DNA from: Corinectria fuckeliana
Taxonomy: Eukaryota; Ascomycota; Sordariomycetes; Hypocreales; Nectriaceae
Assembly (NCBI GenBank): GCA_019137255.1
Contig: WPDH01000114.1
Coordinates: 186,001-250,000, forward strand
Direction of reading: 5' to 3'
Length of the DNA: 64,000 bases
Made by a program: the position numbers and the translations under genes. Under the pieces are notes generated by a model. That model saw nothing but the letters and a program-made list of their open reading frames with translations. It ran no database searches and had not been told where the DNA came from. Positions 19,929 to 30,830 of this stretch are shown in pieces (position 1 is the first letter of the stretch; every line of letters begins with the position of its first letter).

Positions 19929-20525
19929 CTACTGCCTCGCCTGGAGATTAGCCTGGAGATTAGCCTGGGCGCGCGCGCGATGCGCTTGCAGCGGCTCGGC
20001 CATCATGGCGTCGAGCTCCCACGACAGGCGCTGGAGATCGGTGCCGTGCGGCATGCCGTTGCAGTTCAGCACGTGGCCGATCTGCCAGATGCGGGCGGAG
20101 ACCTCGCCGTACCTCCCGATGTCGAAGACGGCCGGCGTCGGGATCTCGCGCACCACCAGCCCGAGGTTCTGGTGGCCCTGCAGGCACCACGAGCAGCGCT
20201 CGCGGTCGCCCATCTGCAGGAAGATGTGGTGCAGCCGGTTGTTGTACGCCGCCGGCAGGAAGCGGATCGTCTCCTTGGTGACGTACTTGAAGATGAGCGG
20301 GAGCAGCGCGGCCACGGGCGGCGCGTCGGCCAGCAGGTGGTCCAGCCAGGTCTTGTGCTCCTGCATGAAGGTCGCGGCCGTGATGGTTTCGCTGACCGAG
20401 ATGCACTGTGTCGGGGGCTGCATCGGGGGTTGTATCGGAGCCTGTATCGGAGTCTGTATCGCCATGTTTGGGTTGTCGTCGTCTACTTGCGGCGCGGCGG
20501 CCGGGGGTGGTGGTTGGGTGGCCAT
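19929..20525 (-). CDS. Hypothetical protein with Pro/Gln-rich N-terminus
   Basis: I choose the start at 20525 (MATQPPPPAAAPQVDDDNP); the frame opens further to 20606, but that part is basic and unlike a conserved N-terminus. The 198-residue product has a tandem xQxP repeat (residues about 22-37), a helical region (ATFMQEHKTWLDHLLADAPP), a CSWC pair followed by LQGHQNLGLVVREIPTP, and a C-terminal helical tail with duplicated NLQA units. CxxC plus the GQ/GH segment is seen in several uncharacterised Sordariomycete proteins. I do not recognise a function. Strong GC codon bias makes the antisense frames long, but only this frame has protein-like composition. Confidence 0.6.
   Translation of the reverse strand: MATQPPPPAAAPQVDDDNPNMAIQTPIQAPIQPPMQPPTQCISVSETITAATFMQEHKTWLDHLLADAPPVAALLPLIFKYVTKETIRFLPAAYNNRLHHIFLQMGDRERCSWCLQGHQNLGLVVREIPTPAVFDIGRYGEVSARIWQIGHVLNCNGMPHGTDLQRLSWELDAMMAEPLQAHRARAQANLQANLQARQ
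20411..20462 (-). repeat. 12-base tandem repeat inside coding sequence
   Basis: About four imperfect copies of a 12-base unit (TATCGGAGCCTG-like on the plus strand) encode the xQxP repeat of the hypothetical protein. Slippage-prone; copy number may vary among strains. Confidence 0.7.
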
Positions 20526-21188
20526 GTCGAATGGGTCTTTGGTGTTTCCTCGTCTCTCGAGAATGCAATCTGAATTGCGCGTGTAGTGGTGATGCCTTCT
20601 TCGCAAGGCACCAAGGTTAACCAGCCAAGCGTGCGGGAGGGATGCTTCAGCCGATGCTAGGAGAGATCAGCGATGCCACTTCTTAGTCTTGGGTTGCGCG
20701 GGACCTACTGTGTGCCTGCGAACTTGGTGATGATGTTGTCTGGTGGCGATGTAGTCTGCAAAGATGGCAACCGACGGAAGAGACTGTGCATTAAATAATT
20801 AAGAGAAACCCGTGGCAGCAGCGCGTGGTGAAGTTAGACTGAGCAAAAAATAAAGGCGGAATAAGATCCTTTCCAACACAATAGCAACAAACCAAGCAGC
20901 GTGATTCACACTACAGTAAGATCAAAGTCAATTGCTCCTCATCGCAAATGAGACTTCCATTTCTTGAACATTAGGGTATAAAGTACCAGAGCGTACATGT
21001 TCAAAACTCCTGCAACGCCAACTCCCTTTTGTCGTCGCCATTCAATCCAAGAAAGAAAAAAAGGCTAGTCAGCTCGTAAGCAATTCCCGTGGCTTTCACT
21101 TCCCAATTGCATTATCGGGCTCCCAAAAGCATTGCTTTCTCCCGTGCACGGAGCCAGGCTACTTCGTCCCAAAAGCCGCCACCATGCC
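20526..21188. other. Intergenic
   Basis: Upstream of the hypothetical gene and downstream of the DUF7053 gene. The part 20790-21060 is comparatively AT-rich. Nothing else is seen. Confidence 0.4.
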
Positions 21189-22370
21189 TTAATACTTTCG
21201 ATCTGATCGATGCTCCTCGGTCGTCTCGCTGTGGGCGGGCAGTTCAGCAGCAAAGCTCGTCTGGGCAATCCCTGGGCTCGCGTAACCGGGAGGCGGCGGG
21301 GTGCTCGCGGCGGAGTACATGCTGGTCCTCTGGTTGTCGGACAGGCCCGGGCTGCTTTGAGGTTGCGACCACCGGGGGTCCGACGATGTTTGCGACATGG
21401 CCGAGTTGCGGTAAGGAGGGTAGCCGGGGCTGGGCTGCGCAGAGCCGTGCGTGGCCGGGTGGTAGTGGTAGTAGTCGCCCGGGAGCTCCATGGCGATCGG
21501 CTGCTGCGTCTTCGGCGGGACAGGCGGCGCGAGCTGGTTCTGCGGAGGCGGAGTCGGAGGCGGAGCCGGCTGTTGGTAGTACGGGTGTTGCGAATAGCCT
21601 TGCGGCTGCGACGAGCTTCCTGGTCGCGGAAACTGGGGGTACTGCGGCGACTGCTGCGGCTGTTGATACATCATGCCCGGGCTTTGCGGGACGGGGCTGG
21701 CGCCCCAAGACTCTCGCTGGATGGATGCGCGGCGCATCAACTCATTGTTGGCGGCGGTGCTGGTCCGGTCGGCCGGGTTGATGGTCTTGAGGCGGCCATC
21801 CTGGAACATGGCCTTGAGGACCCCGGCGTCCAGCAGCTCGGCCTTCTTGATCATGCGGCCGACCATCTCCTTGCTGGCCTTCTTGGTCTCGGCCTTGACG
21901 AAGCTCATCATGGTGATGTTGCACTTGAGCTCGACGTCCTCGCGCAGGTAGAGGCCGTCCTTGGGGGCGCCGAGCTCCTCGAGGCCGATCTCGGGGACCT
22001 CGGGGGGCTCGATGCCGGGCTGGTTGCCCTGGATGCGGTAGCGGTTGCGCATGTCGATGTTCATGGGGGCGTAGATGTGCGTCTGCAGGCCCCAGGGCAT
22101 GTCGTGGAAGCAGCCGTTGAAGGTGATCTTGCCGGAGCCCATCCGGCCCATGCCGGGGACGTACTGGATGCGCTCTGTGATTTCGTACCAGGTGCTGTAG
22201 TACTCGTCGGCGGCGGCGGTGCGCGGGGCGGTGATGGGCTTGTGGCTGAGGACCAGCGGGTTGAGGGTGATGACCTCGCTGTGGGAGTGGAGGATGTCGA
22301 TGGCGAGCTGGCGGGGGATGAAGCCGGGGATGGGCGTGATGATGGTGAGCGTTTCTTTTTTGCGAAGCAT
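21189..22370 (-). CDS. DUF7053-type fungal protein
   Basis: A 393-residue intronless protein. Residues 1-190 form the conserved fungal domain now called DUF7053: TIITPIPGFIPRQLAIDILH, then LNPLVLSHKPI, WYEITERIQYVPG, GKITFNGCFHDMPWGLQTH and the VELKCNITMMSFVK strand. It resembles START/lipid-transfer-like SRPBCC folds in layout, but no ligand is known. Residues about 240-380 are a disordered Pro/Gln/Ser/Tyr-rich tail (YQQPQQSPQYPQFPRPG and similar), common in this family. Start MLRKKETLTII is the family N-terminus. A 444-codon frame on the opposite strand (21210-22544) is a codon-bias shadow. Family call is good; role is unknown. Confidence 0.85.
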   Translation of the reverse strand: MLRKKETLTIITPIPGFIPRQLAIDILHSHSEVITLNPLVLSHKPITAPRTAAADEYYSTWYEITERIQYVPGMGRMGSGKITFNGCFHDMPWGLQTHIYAPMNIDMRNRYRIQGNQPGIEPPEVPEIGLEELGAPKDGLYLREDVELKCNITMMSFVKAETKKASKEMVGRMIKKAELLDAGVLKAMFQDGRLKTINPADRTSTAANNELMRRASIQRESWGASPVPQSPGMMYQQPQQSPQYPQFPRPGSSSQPQGYSQHPYYQQPAPPPTPPPQNQLAPPVPPKTQQPIAMELPGDYYHYHPATHGSAQPSPGYPPYRNSAMSQTSSDPRWSQPQSSPGLSDNQRTSMYSAASTPPPPGYASPGIAQTSFAAELPAHSETTEEHRSDRKY

Positions 22371-23800
22371 ATTGGCGGTTGCAATGTTGCTGTGTTTTGT
22401 CTGTCGGTTATCTTCTGGGTCCCGCGGTTCGTTGTCGACGACGTTTACTCGAGTTGGATAGCTTCAATCGCCCTATCGCTAGACCCGATGATTGTGATGC
22501 CGTTTCGTTTCGTTTCGTTCGGTTCGGTTGTCATATGGCGTTGACAGATCAGACAGCTTCGAAGCCTGACATCTACCTCAAACGATGGAAGAGGGGTTCG
22601 ATAAGTGCGGGACGGAGACGGAGACGACAACAGACAGCTAAGTAGCTAGATGGGCAGGAGGCGGACGGATTTAGTTTTATTAATTAAAAAGGAGAAGATT
22701 CAAGCCTAGAGCCATCGTCAGCACTAAAACGAAAAAAATAAGAAAGGCCGGTGTCTGTCTGATCCGCGCCGCTTTTGGGCTTGTGGGTGGTATTAGGTGT
22801 GTGTGTGCCAGTCTCGATGACGTGAGATGCAAGGCCTGGGAGGCAAGGATATCACAGCCAAGCAGCGCTTTGGAAACGCCTCGTTCCGGCGGGTACGAAA
22901 GGTGGCTGAGCCGCCCGGCGTACGCATTCAAGCACTGTCGCAGGAGACTAATCAAATTGATTACTGGGCGGCAACTCGACGGGCGGCGGTGTGAAGCGAC
23001 ACCGCCGATGTGGGACAAATGTTCGCGGCCCGCCGGGTGTGGAGATGTGGATGGAGATGATGCAGCAGCAGGGCTGAAGAAACGAACGCAGGGGCCAGCT
23101 TCCGCCCCGATTGAATCATCGTATCCCAAGTCCGGATCTCTCAGCATCCGGCAGAACTGCTCCGCCTCATAGCGCTCTCCGCAAAGCAATACCGCTTGTC
23201 CAAGGAACGCAGAATGCTGCACCGCCAGCTCGAGGCTTGGCAGTTGAGGCCTCTCACTCGGATGCGGCCCACCGACCCCGAGAAAAAAGCCTCTTGGCTT
23301 TTTTTTATGCTTGCACGCGCGTTTCCTGATCGACCATTCCATTGTCGATCGACCGCCTACGTCAACTCAAACTTGTGCGGGGGAGTCGTTGCGTCGTCTG
23401 TCGAGACTTTTAGAGGGTTGATATGGAGCTTGGTCAGCGCGTCCCATCGCCACCCACACGCACTACTGACAACACTTACCCTGGATCTCTAGATCAAACA
23501 CTTCCCTGCATAGTACAACGCACGTCGCCACACAACACAAGGCATCCATCTTTCCACTACGGGATCGGTAATCCAGACAACTTGTACAGTCCAGATGACC
23601 CGAGGGATTGCTCTTTTTTTTTCTTTTCTTTTTCTTTTAAATAAATTGATTCCTGACTGTACAGTCTCGCTCCAAAGTACTTTCGGTTTGTTATCTCGCG
23701 GTCTCGATGCTTCTAGTCTTGTCTACTGAGTGAAACATTCCACCCATCCCGTCTTTGGACCCAAGGTTTTCTCCGCCATGCTCAATTCTCGCCGTCCATC
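22371..23800. other. Intergenic with a pentamer repeat
   Basis: Contains an imperfect pentamer tract (CGTTT/CGGTT, 22501-22529) about 130 bases upstream of the DUF7053 start and T-rich tracts near 23600-23640 downstream of ERG6. A 220-codon minus-strand frame at 22680-23342 has no features and is not called. Confidence 0.45.
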
Positions 23801-25074
23801 TCATTCGTCAGAAACAACCGGCTTCTTCCCAACCATCAAGTACATGGGCGTGAACAGCTTCTGCTTGCCGCCCTCCACCAGTGCATCCGCCGCCGTCGAC
23901 AGGCTCTCGGCCGTCTTCCTCGTGCCCGCCGGCGCGATGCGAACGGCCTCCATGACGCTGAAGACGTTGTGCATCACGAACCGCCCCCACCTGTTCATCC
24001 GCAGCACCGTCAGCACGTCGCCCAGCGTCTGCGCGTACGACAGGTTGCTGTCCAGCGGCCAGTACCACGGCGCCGGGCCGTCGTCGTCGGCCGCCAGGTC
24101 CTCGTGCACCTCGAGCTCGAAGCCCGCGTCCTTCATCGCCGAGGTGCCGTCCGAGATGTTGAACATTTGAGCGATGCCGTCGCCCTGTTCAATGTCCAGC
24201 CGGATCCGGCGGTGGTCCAACCGCGAGTTGTCGTACTTCTCCGTCATCAACCACTCGTAGACACCAAACACACCGCCCGGCTTCAGCACTCGGAGAATCT
24301 CGCTGTAGACACCCTTGAGCGAGGGGGCGTGTACGGTCGCTTCGATTGCGTAGACGGCGTCGAACGAGTTGTCGGGAAACGGAATGCTCTGTTGTAGGGT
24401 ACACAGTTAGCCCATTGTTTACGCCCCGAAACTCTCTTTGAATTCTAATCGACATACCATGAAGTCTCCTTGCACAAATCTGAGCTTATGGCCTAGCCCT
24501 TCTCGTTGCGCGTAATTGGTCGCACGCGAAACCTGGTATTCGTTAATGTTCAACCCGGTGACGTGGGCACCCGTGAACTTGACAATCTCTCGGGCAGGGC
24601 CGCCAACGCCGCAGCCAACGTCGAGGACTTTCATGTTTGGCTTGATGCCGATGTTGTGTGCGAGGTAGTGTTCGTGGCGAGCGATGGCGCGATGGAAGGT
24701 CTCGCCATAGGCAAATCGGCAGAAGTGAAAGGACTGGCTCCAACCGTACTCGTAGAAATCCGTTGCTAGGTTGTAGTATCTTGATGGTTAGCATGGTCAG
24801 CAAAGAAAAGATATACTGGAATACAAAAAAAAACTCACTGTCTTGTTATGGTGGCATAGTTGTCCGTTCGTTCTTGGCGAGTTGCTTCGACCTCGTCCTC
24901 AGCCTTCTTGTTATCCCAGAATTGAAAGTACTCGTCCACAGCTGCAACGTGGGCGGCGTTGTCTTTGTTGATCATGGCCCTGATTCCGCCTTGGCTGTCT
25001 TTAGATTGTCGATGAAGGACTTTGTCAAAGGCTGAGTTCTGGGCCTCATCGTAGGAGATGAGTTCGCTCGACAT
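23801..25074 (-). CDS. ERG6: Sterol 24-C-methyltransferase
   Basis: Erg6 transfers a methyl group from SAM to C-24 of zymosterol or lanosterol in ergosterol synthesis at the ER and lipid droplets. Three exons: 25074-24839, 24779-24458 and 24388-23801; introns of 59 bases (24838-24780, GTGAGT...CAAG) and 69 bases (24457-24389, GTATGT...ACAG). The product is 381 residues, the family length. Landmarks are the YEYGWSQSFHFCR sterol-binding region, SAM motif I VLDVGCGVGGPAREI, NINEYQVSRA, the conserved YAIEATVHAPSL and a C-terminal sterol methyltransferase domain ending FTPMYLMVGKKP. It is divergently paired with ERG24 across 1.5 kb. Filamentous fungi often carry more than one ERG6 copy, so whether this is the main one cannot be told. 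Confidence 0.96.
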
Positions 25075-26606
25075 GGTGATTAGTCTTCACTTGGCGTTTT
25101 CGGGAGGAGCAGAGATGATCGAAGAGGTGACAGAATAATGAAGAGAAAGAGAAAAGTGATTGAGATGTCGAGGGGAAAATTCTTTCAGGAGAAGAAAGCC
25201 CTTTTAAGTAGGACTGGTTTCATGAAAGGGGCTGGTTGTCCGGAGAGAAGCTGCACCCAGGTCCGAACTCCACAGCCGCTTATCAGACACCACTTGCGCA
25301 CACCATTGACCGAGGCTCTGGAGTAATTCCTCCAAGATACTATTCATTGCTAGGTATGTGAGCCTTCACATCTAGACCTAGAGGCAGTAAGCAGTAATGC
25401 GAACACGAATAAGAGCGGATTTCGAGCTTGCAAAGATGCGAATACGAGACCCACCTTTTCGTACCCCCGAGAGCTCCCCCAAACATCGCTAGGAGACTAA
25501 GAGGCCAATACTATGCCTTCAATGTCAGTAACTCATGGATATCTACGGGCCCTAGAAAGACAGTTGTAGATGGATGGATGCGCTGTAATTAGTAGCCGAC
25601 CTCACCCGAGCCTTCAAGACTAGGTAGCCATTTGTCATCTAGACTACGACGGAAATCTTGGACGTGTGCCGCGGGCCCTTCATCTATGATCTGATTTGGC
25701 AGCCTCCCGATAGGTCATCCAGCTGGCCAAAATACTCCAGTACCGTAGCATGTCTTCTGAATGCTGGGGGTGCGAGAGAATGGCGGTGTCACGTACCCCA
25801 CGATCCTGGAGTGCCATGGAGCGTGGAGTGGAATCCCGGTGCTCAAGTGCCTCTCCCGAACCTGGAATGCCTGTAGGATGAATCTGAGATGATAATCATG
25901 AGCTCGTCACTCGATTAACAACCTTGATTCGTGGGATTTTGCAGTTATCCATATGCATTGTTGCCGTACAGATTTCCCAAGTTCTGTAGATTCTGATAAC
26001 TGAAGCCTTTGATTCTGCAAAGGGCGCGGCGAAGTACACATTGCGATTATGAATAAAATAAACACATGTAAAGTATTTAGATAACAGGGTAAAGTGTCCC
26101 AAAACAAGTTTCCCTTCGAACTATCAAGATGTTAAGTGCACGATTGTAACTCTAACTTCAGTTGCTCGAACAACGGCTCTCTTACGTCTAGCCAAGTTTT
26201 GCAGTCAACTCTTAACCCTCAATACGAAAACTTCTGCACGTATTATCCGCGCAACAATGCAGTTTCCCCAGTGCCATTATCTCATTGCACTACGTACAGT
26301 ACGCTGTATCTCATCTCTCTATGAAGCTGGATTTTGGTCCAATTCCACTGCTTTCACTATTAACCCTGTCGCGTGGGGCGGAAGCTGACACTTCCGATCC
26401 CCTAAACCGGGGCGGCTTTTTCCACTCCCGCGTTGAGTGACAACAAACATAAAAGCGTCAACCCTCAAACCCATCGCGTAACAATCCGCAACCCTCAACG
26501 GCAACGCTTCACCTGGGCAACCCTCGGCCCTGCTGCTGCTGCTCTTTGGTCTTCTCTGCAGTGCGTCGGCTGTATTGATCCACCTTGCCCTCTCGGCTCA
26601 TCAGCT
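25075..26606. promoter_or_regulatory. Shared divergent region ERG6/ERG24
   Basis: 1532 bases between two ergosterol start codons. The central part (25330-26300) is AT-richer than flanking genes and has no supported frame. I looked by eye for sterol-responsive motifs (Upc2-like TCGTATA, SRE-like ATCACCCCAC) and did not find a convincing one. Confidence 0.5.
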
Positions 26607-28172
26607 ATGGCGTCCCCAAAGCCTCAGTATGAATTTGGCGGCCCGTGAGTACCAGAACTGATTGATTCCCATCCCATGCACTCATACTGACGCGTTTTCA
26701 ATAGTCTCGGTGCTGCGGGAATCGTCCTTGGCCTCCCCGTACTGATGAATGTCCTCTTCTTCGGCTGCAACGACGTGTCGGGCTGCCCTGCGCCTGCTCT
26801 CTTGGACCCTCGCACTCTCACTTGGGACAAGCTTAGGGCCCAGATTCCTTGGCCCGAGGACGGTATCTGGGGATTTGCTAGCTGGAATGCTACTGGATGG
26901 CTGTTTGGCTACTATCTCCTTAGCTTGGTCCTCTATCGACTGCTGCCCGCCCACGAGGTATACGGCACAAAGTTGCGCGAGTCTAGCCGCCCCCTCAGGT
27001 ATCGATTCAATGGTAAGATTCCCTGAAGAGAAAATTTCCGTTTGCATCTTGGGCAGGTGTTGATGCTTCACTCAGCTTTCCACGCCACAGTCGTCCAGCT
27101 AGCTGGTTGCGCTGTCGGTACCTTCATCTACGGAGCCGACTTCGCCGTGTGGACATTCATCACGGAAAAATACCTGCAGCTTCTCACGGCAAACATCATC
27201 TTAGCCTTCGCCCTTTCTGTCTACGTCTACCTCGCCAGCTTCAGCGTCAAGAAAGGAAACCACGACTTGCGTGAGCTAGCCAAGGGCGGCCATACTGGCA
27301 ACCTCATTTACGACTTTTTCATCGGCCGCGAACTCAACCCCCGAGTCACCATCCCTCTGATTGGAGAAGTCGATGTGAAGGCCTGGCTGGAAATGCGTCC
27401 TGGTCTCACCGGGTGGGCTCTTCTGGATTTCGCTTTCATTGCCAAGCAGTACCGCACGTATGGCTACGTTTCCGACAGCATCGTTGTGGTTGCCCTAGTC
27501 CAGTCCTACTATGTCCTGGAAGGCCAGTACGCCGAGGCTGGCATCTTGGGCATGATGGACATCACCACCGACGGACTCGGCTTTATGCTGAACTTCGGCG
27601 ACATCGTCTGGGTGCCGTTCCTCTACTCGACCCAGTGCCGATACCTCGCCGTTTACCCGGTTCACCTGGGATGGCCTGGAGTCGCCGCCATCGGCACCGT
27701 CTTTGCCACCGGCTTGTACATTTTCAGGGCCACCAACTCCCAGAAGAACCTGTTCCGCACCAGCCCCAACCACCCGGCTGTTGCGAACATGCCCTTCATC
27801 CAAACCAAGAGAGGGACGAGGCTGCTCACCGGAGGCTGGTGGGGGCGGGCCCGCCACATCAACTACTTTGGAGACTGGCTGCAGTCCCTGCCGTTTTGCC
27901 TGCCGACGGGAATCGCCGGTTACCTCATTGTTCCCGCTGGGATTGGTCTGGCCGGCGCGGGTCTCGGGAAGATGCTTGACGGCCAGGAGGTGGTTCCCGG
28001 CGACGCCGCTGGATGGGGGATGCTGTTCACCTACTTCTACTCGGCATGGTTTGCCTTTATGCTTGTTCATCGTGAGAGGAGGGACGATGCGGCTTGTGCT
28101 GAGAAGTATGGGGAAGATTGGGAGAAGTACAAGAAAACGGTGCCTTGGAGAATCATTCCCAAAGTCTACTAG
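26607..28172 (+). CDS. ERG24: Delta(14)-sterol reductase
   Basis: Erg24 reduces the C14-C15 double bond after Cyp51 in ergosterol synthesis, in the ER membrane with NADPH; it is a target of morpholine fungicides. Exons: 26607-26644, 26705-27012 and 27076-28172; introns 26645-26704 (GTGAGT...ATAG) and 27013-27075 (GTAAGA...TCAG). The product is 480 residues. It begins MASPKPQYEFGGPLGA as in Erg24, has several membrane helices, and shows the ERG4/ERG24 signatures: GRELNPR, YYVLEGQYAEAGILGMMDITTDGLGF, the LLTGGWWGRARHINYFGDW block and the terminal HRERRDDAACAEKYGEDW ... VPWRIIPKVY. The NDVSGCPAP N-terminal loop favours ERG24 over the C-24(28) reductase ERG4. The frame at 27042 upstream of exon 3 is intron read-through. 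Confidence 0.93.
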
Positions 28173-30056
28173 ACGCTGTGATATAAGTCTAGAATAGCAG
28201 CGTCTAGTTTACCTAGGCAACACAGTAAATAATAGACTACAAGGTACTATGCCACATACCATGAAACACAGTAACCTTTTCCCGCTAAGCAATCCAATTT
28301 ATAAAGCATTACTCTTCGAACTTAAGGCATGTAACGAGCCTCGAGATGCAAGATGCAATGCGTGACAACACAGTAGATACAACACACTAAGTTCTCTCAT
28401 CAAGGGCAGAGGGCGCCTTCAGGCGAGTCAACTATTGTATTGCTCTTGTTGTTGGAGTAACAATGTCGCTCGGCATCTCGAGCATAGTGATACAGGGTAG
28501 TCGTATCGACATTGGCATTCTACCCAGAGTGATGAGCAGATATGCGCATTAGAGCAGAGACCAGCTTAAAGCAGATTAGACTGTTTGTTTAACTGCATAT
28601 TTCTATGCTAAACTTCACTACGAGTAATAAAGGTCAAGTCCCATAGTGCATGAGAACCCTTTTCAAGTGCAAAATATTCAACAATTCTAGTACCAAAGCG
28701 TTCTTGTTACTTCGCTAAATGACCGTGAATGTAGATATATTACCCAACTCTCTAGTCCTGCAGTTACTACAAGCAGGTAAGGTATCTTTTTAAGGATTAG
28801 GTTTTCGTAAAAGTAGCCTAAGCCTAAGAAAATAGCAAGGGAGACTTACAGATGTTGCCATCTAGGAATATCTTTTCCTGTGATGCATAGCTACAGATCT
28901 AAATTTAGAATAAGGTTAACCTAACATAACAGGGAAATACAGTTTGCGATTAACAGAAAATTCCGACCTTAGCAGTTAATCGTTAGTTGTTGTTAAGCAG
29001 CATATAAGGCCTATTACTTCAGTACCTAATGAAAGGTATCTTTCGCTTTTGCTGATAGTATATCACAATAGTTAATAAAAGCCTAGCCATCTCGTTAAAC
29101 TGATAAGCCAGGCTAGCTTCCTCTAACACAGTCTCTAAACACCATCTTTAACACAAGCCCTTAAGCAACACAACCACGATGCGAATCACATGATAACATT
29201 GTATGATTTAATTAATAGACTTATAGCTAAATCTAACTTGTAATCAAGAGAAACATAAGTCTAAGGAAAGACATAAAGAACAGAGTTGTGTGACAACAAT
29301 TGTGACCTGTAAAACCGCTGGTTCACCAAGCATATATGTTCAGAGTCGCTTTCAGTTGAAACAAATGGTCGATTAGGATATCAATGCAAACTGTTCAACA
29401 TACTGAGTACTGCGTTTCCTCACACCAGACTGATGCCCGTACGTATGTTTCGCCGCAGTGAAGCCCGTTAAACCTGGTCGCTCGTTGATATCAAAATGTT
29501 CATGATCGACCAACTTAAAGTCTAGCGTGTCTGGGTTTCTTCGAGAAGTAGGCGCACATAGCCTCACGACGTTCATGAGAGGAGACTGATGAGCTGAAAG
29601 ATTAACCCAAAAACATGATTCCGTCTCTTGAAAGAAATGCTACATCGTTTCGTGTGTTGTATTCTTCGAGCTCCCCGATAAACTAAGCCAGTTCTGATGA
29701 CCTCTCATCGTCTCGTGGCTACATGAGTTTATCCCCACCTAGGCGACTGTAGGCCCAAGCCTATTAGATTCTGATGCTCTAAGATAGTATGCATCCCAGT
29801 ACAACTGAGATTCTACTGACAACTAGCTCAATGAAATCTACTAAAATGAGATAGGAACACAGCACTTCTTCGTGGGAATAGTTGCGTTTGAAATGTATTG
29901 GAGAAATGGCTACTTCAAGAACCCCTTATCCCAACGAAGCAATCCAGGTAGCGTTACGGACTAGAGTGTACTGTAAGCGGACATGTGTTGTAGCTTAGCT
30001 GAGCTTTCCCTGCTGCCTGCCCGTCGTGAATATCCAACCAGGTACTCCAAGCCATC
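28173..30056. repeat. AT-rich, CpG-poor gene desert
   Basis: No supported frame in 1.9 kb. Two 60-base lines counted by hand give 35% (28921-28980) and 27% (29221-29280) G+C, against 73% in the nearby aldolase (33541-33600). CpG is scarce and TpA frequent (many TAG/CTA/TTA). This looks like an old repeat mutated by RIP or a decayed insertion; no transposase, reverse transcriptase or terminal repeat is recognisable. Confidence 0.55.
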
Positions 30057-30830
30057 TCATGCAGCGGCGACTTCCCGAATGGTCTTGTAAAACTGCGCCG
30101 GATCATGTGCAAACCTCCCCAGAAACAACCCATCCACGCCATCCTTCAACTCCTGGAATAGCCCTGGCCCCGCGCTTCCGCCGTAGAGTATCCTGGTGGA
30201 GCCACTGCGCTTCTGGATGCACTCAAGCCGCCGGATTGCAGAGGCGACTTCGACAACGTAGTCCACTTCCGCCGGCTGCGATGCGCCAATGGCCCAGACG
30301 GGCTCGTATGCCAGGATAACCTCGGCGTCCTCTGCCACTTCTCCCAGAGCCGCTTCCACCTGGCTGCGGCACTCGTCTACCGCCCATGTCGAGGTCTCGC
30401 CTCGCAGCTTCTCGCCGACGCACACCAGGGGCACCATGCCGTTCCGCGCCGTAGCTGCGGCTTTCTTCGCCGTGGTCGCGTCCGTCTCCCCGAACAAGCG
30501 TCTCCGCTCGGCGTGGCCCACCTCGACTAAGCGGCAGCCGACTTCGGCTAGGACGGCCGGTGATGCTTCGCCCGTGTACGCACCGGTGTCCTCGTAGAAC
30601 GTGTCCTGGGCGCCGCACCAGATGCCGCTGTTTTGGACCTTGCCGATCACTGAAACAAGTGTGATATGATCTGGAATAATGAAGATGTCGATGTCGTCTA
30701 GCCCTGACGAGTCCGAAGCCGAGAGGAGCTGGAGGAGCTGGTCGACGTATTGGCTCGTACGTGATGCGGAGAAGTACATCTTCATTGAGACACCAACGAT
30801 GCGGCGCTGCGACCTACCGGGGGAAGCCAT
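30057..30830 (-). CDS. Triosephosphate-isomerase-like; probable erythrulose-phosphate isomerase
   Basis: A 257-residue intronless TIM-barrel protein. Catalytic residues are present: Lys17 (VSMKMYF), His106 (VEVGHAERR) and Glu176 (AYEPVWAIG), plus the phosphate-binding LYGGSAGPG and LFLGRFAHDP. The first motif is SMK instead of the NWK/NGK of glycolytic TPI, and GHAERR replaces GHSERR. These changes, and its place beside DhaK-type and RpiB-type genes, match the EYI1/EryH/LerI class that isomerises L-erythrulose 1-phosphate to D-erythrulose 4-phosphate. That substrate is inferred from context. It could instead be a divergent TPI or serve another C4 phosphate. The start at 30830 (MASPGRSQRRIVGVSM) fits barrel strand 1. 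Confidence 0.88.
   Translation of the reverse strand: MASPGRSQRRIVGVSMKMYFSASRTSQYVDQLLQLLSASDSSGLDDIDIFIIPDHITLVSVIGKVQNSGIWCGAQDTFYEDTGAYTGEASPAVLAEVGCRLVEVGHAERRRLFGETDATTAKKAAATARNGMVPLVCVGEKLRGETSTWAVDECRSQVEAALGEVAEDAEVILAYEPVWAIGASQPAEVDYVVEVASAIRRLECIQKRSGSTRILYGGSAGPGLFQELKDGVDGLFLGRFAHDPAQFYKTIREVAAA

Noticed and set aside
21210..22544. 444-codon plus-strand frame
   Set aside because: It is antisense to the DUF7053 gene, rich in Leu/Gly/Asp/Val/Arg from GC codon bias, and shows no family features.
22680..23342. 220-codon minus-strand frame downstream of the DUF7053 promoter
   Set aside because: No recognisable domain; composition looks like chance read-through of non-coding sequence.
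25075..26606. Possible sterol-response elements between ERG6 and ERG24
   Set aside because: No convincing match to Upc2-type or SREBP-type motifs was found by eye.
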